The translations under genes were made by a program, and so were the position numbers. Below are positions 62,729 to 64,000 of a stretch of DNA of 64,000 bases, piece by piece. Each line of letters starts with the position of its first letter. The stretch's first letter is position 1. Source of the DNA: Bigelowiella natans CCMP2755 (lineage: Eukaryota; Cercozoa; Chlorarachniophyceae); the NCBI GenBank assembly GCA_000320545.1, contig ADNK01000002.1:124001-188000 (forward strand), written 5' to 3'. Under the pieces are notes generated by a model. The model worked only from the letters and a program-made list of their open reading frames with translations. It made no database searches and was not told where the DNA came from.

Positions 62729-64000
62729 TGGTTATGATTATTGCTACAGGTGCGTGTGGCAACGTATAACGTGTTGTCGTCGTCGCTGTGCGAGCCCGAT
62801 TATTTCACAAGCTGTAAGCCTGAAAACTTGGACCCCGAGAAACGTTTGCCAAGAATCTACTCCCAATTGGAGGAAGAGATCAGAAATGAGGCAATCATTT
62901 GCTTACAAGAGGTAATATACGGAGTCTAGGGGCATTTGCAGAAGTACGGTTGTACCTAAAAGCCACAATCTCAACGAATCTGCTCTTACCTTTTCTATGT
63001 CTTCCACTGGATGTGGTGTCGTTTGCTCAATTTGTTGCCAGATTTCGATGAGTTGGGCTGGTCCTATGCACGCTTTCTTCCACCAGAGAGGGTAAAATTA
63101 GAACTTTTCTCGTCATACTGAACAAGAAAGAAGACAAAGCATTGCAGCAGTAGATAACAACAATCAGGGATATCGCATAGTATTTTATCTTAAACGGGTC
63201 GATGGTTTTCCTCCTGATGTAGAACCTAAACGCTTTCGCTGAGGAGATATCAACTTTCACTCACATTGTGCCCATGATATGTCGAGCACTTTGGCGTCCA
63301 TACTCAGAAAAGACTGACATTGAAATCCCTATTAAACAGATATCATCTGGTTTTATCATTATACGGTGGTTCTAGGAATGGATACATGGGGTTTGTCAAT
63401 TTCCCATCAAAGAAATTTGGTGCTTTATTGTCAAACGCATATTAACAACCAAGTAGTCGCTTTATATATTGAAATACAAGTTTAGTATTATTCATCCACA
63501 CATGCTGTCTCAGGCATTGTTTTGTATCATGTGTGAGTGCTGCTTATTTTTCTTCATTTTCTTCTTAGAATTGGGCTCGCGTTCCCTTCAGATCGATTCG
63601 AGTCAGAGATGGTGAGACGAGCAACGAGAGAAAGAGGGAAACGGGTTGCGCAAAGGGAATTGCTTGGGAATCATTTTTTTTTAAAGTGGCCGAAAACATG
63701 TGGACTCTTTATTTTCCTCGCGCGACAAAGACTTTTTCAGTGTGGGCGCTGAGTAGTGCCACCAAACATTGCTCTAGTAGGAAGCCCGTCGTGAGAGATT
63801 TTACAGTGTTGTGTTGTGTTGGTCAAAACGACAATTGTGCTGATTGTTTCCCTGAACAAGCGTAGCGGCCATTGCAATAAGATAATGATCTAACGATAAA
63901 GGTTACGAAAACACTGAGGGTAACGATGATTTTATCTGCTTTTGACCAAAAACTGTAGATTGACATCAAACGCTTGAGCGATGCTTTCGAGCTGCCACGC
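62032..64000 (+). CDS. endonuclease/exonuclease/phosphatase (CCR4/nocturnin-like) protein, clipped at right edge
   Basis: Exon 62032-62093 encodes a signal peptide (MALYAGINLRLVLAFFLVSC). A middle exon or exons around 62370-62610 carry an Arg/Ser-rich region (LNRIRGG, SGRRYLHRTSSALK) whose joins are unresolved. Then, in phase: 62750-62911 (VRVATYNVLSSSLCEPD, EAIICLQE with the catalytic Glu), 63042-63091 (ISMSWAGPMHAFFHQRG), 63340-63390 (YHLVLSLYGGSRNGYMG), 63569-63611 (IGLAFPSDRFESEM) and 63959-64000 (IDIKRLSDAFELPR). The order is that of the Mg-dependent EEP fold used by deadenylases and nocturnin. The catalytic Asp and His residues lie beyond the window. The leader suggests an organelle or secretory destination. 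Confidence 0.85.
62689..62729. repeat. (GAT)n microsatellite in an intron of the EEP gene
   Basis: About 13 GAT units end 20 bp before the acceptor of the exon at 62750. It is another example of a microsatellite placed inside an intron. Confidence 0.9.

Overview
The window is nuclear DNA of a eukaryote, most likely an alga with a secondary red-lineage plastid (ochrophyte-like). The reasons are: spliceosomal GT-AG introns in almost every gene, a chlorophyll a/c-type light-harvesting protein with a signal peptide, an ascorbate peroxidase, several proteins starting with signal-peptide or plastid-leader-like sequence, and microsatellites inside introns. I could not fix the species. Exon boundaries below were worked out by hand from GT-AG sites, phase continuity and family conservation; internal exons are mostly secure, while first exons are often not.

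Layout, left to right: a clipped Ser/Thr-rich tail (+), RNase HII (+, 3077-5227), a rhodanese (-, 6461-7440), a HAD hydrolase of the CECR5 type (+, 8261-9977), a FYVE + TBC Rab-GAP (-, 12268-16122), a 10.1 kb composite LTR retrotransposon (-, 16616-26734), an unrecognised 350-aa protein (-, 27089-28398), a 2OG-Fe(II) oxygenase-like protein (+, 28496-31077), a membrane-anchored DUF6492-like glycosyltransferase in about 20 small exons (-, 31833-35997), a single-exon PLOD-type glycosyltransferase (+, 36965-38869), glutaredoxin (-, 40529-40889), a TPR + CobW/ZNG1-type GTPase in about 23 exons (+, 41312-46287), ascorbate peroxidase (-, 46929-49252), a light-harvesting protein (+, 49658-50835), a TANGO6/RTP1-like HEAT protein (-, 51393-55912), a FYVE + coiled-coil protein (+, 56226-57918), a PB1 + UBA protein (-, 59161-61012) and an endonuclease/exonuclease/phosphatase protein that runs off the right end (+, 62032-64000).

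The most striking architecture is order rather than any single gene. From RNase HII onward, neighbouring host genes alternate strands without exception apart from the pair flanking the retrotransposon. The tail-to-tail spacers carry a distinctive DNA rich in CTAG, TGCA and CATG words, while the short head-to-head spacers lack it and in three cases hold a clear hairpin-forming inverted repeat.

The retrotransposon is LTR-body-LTR-body-LTR: two Ty3/gypsy-type bodies share a central LTR and the whole is bounded by a 4-bp target duplication. The left body has lost 1,020 bp (zinc knuckle and protease) and each body carries a different single-base frameshift in the integrase, so neither copy is intact although the copies are almost identical.
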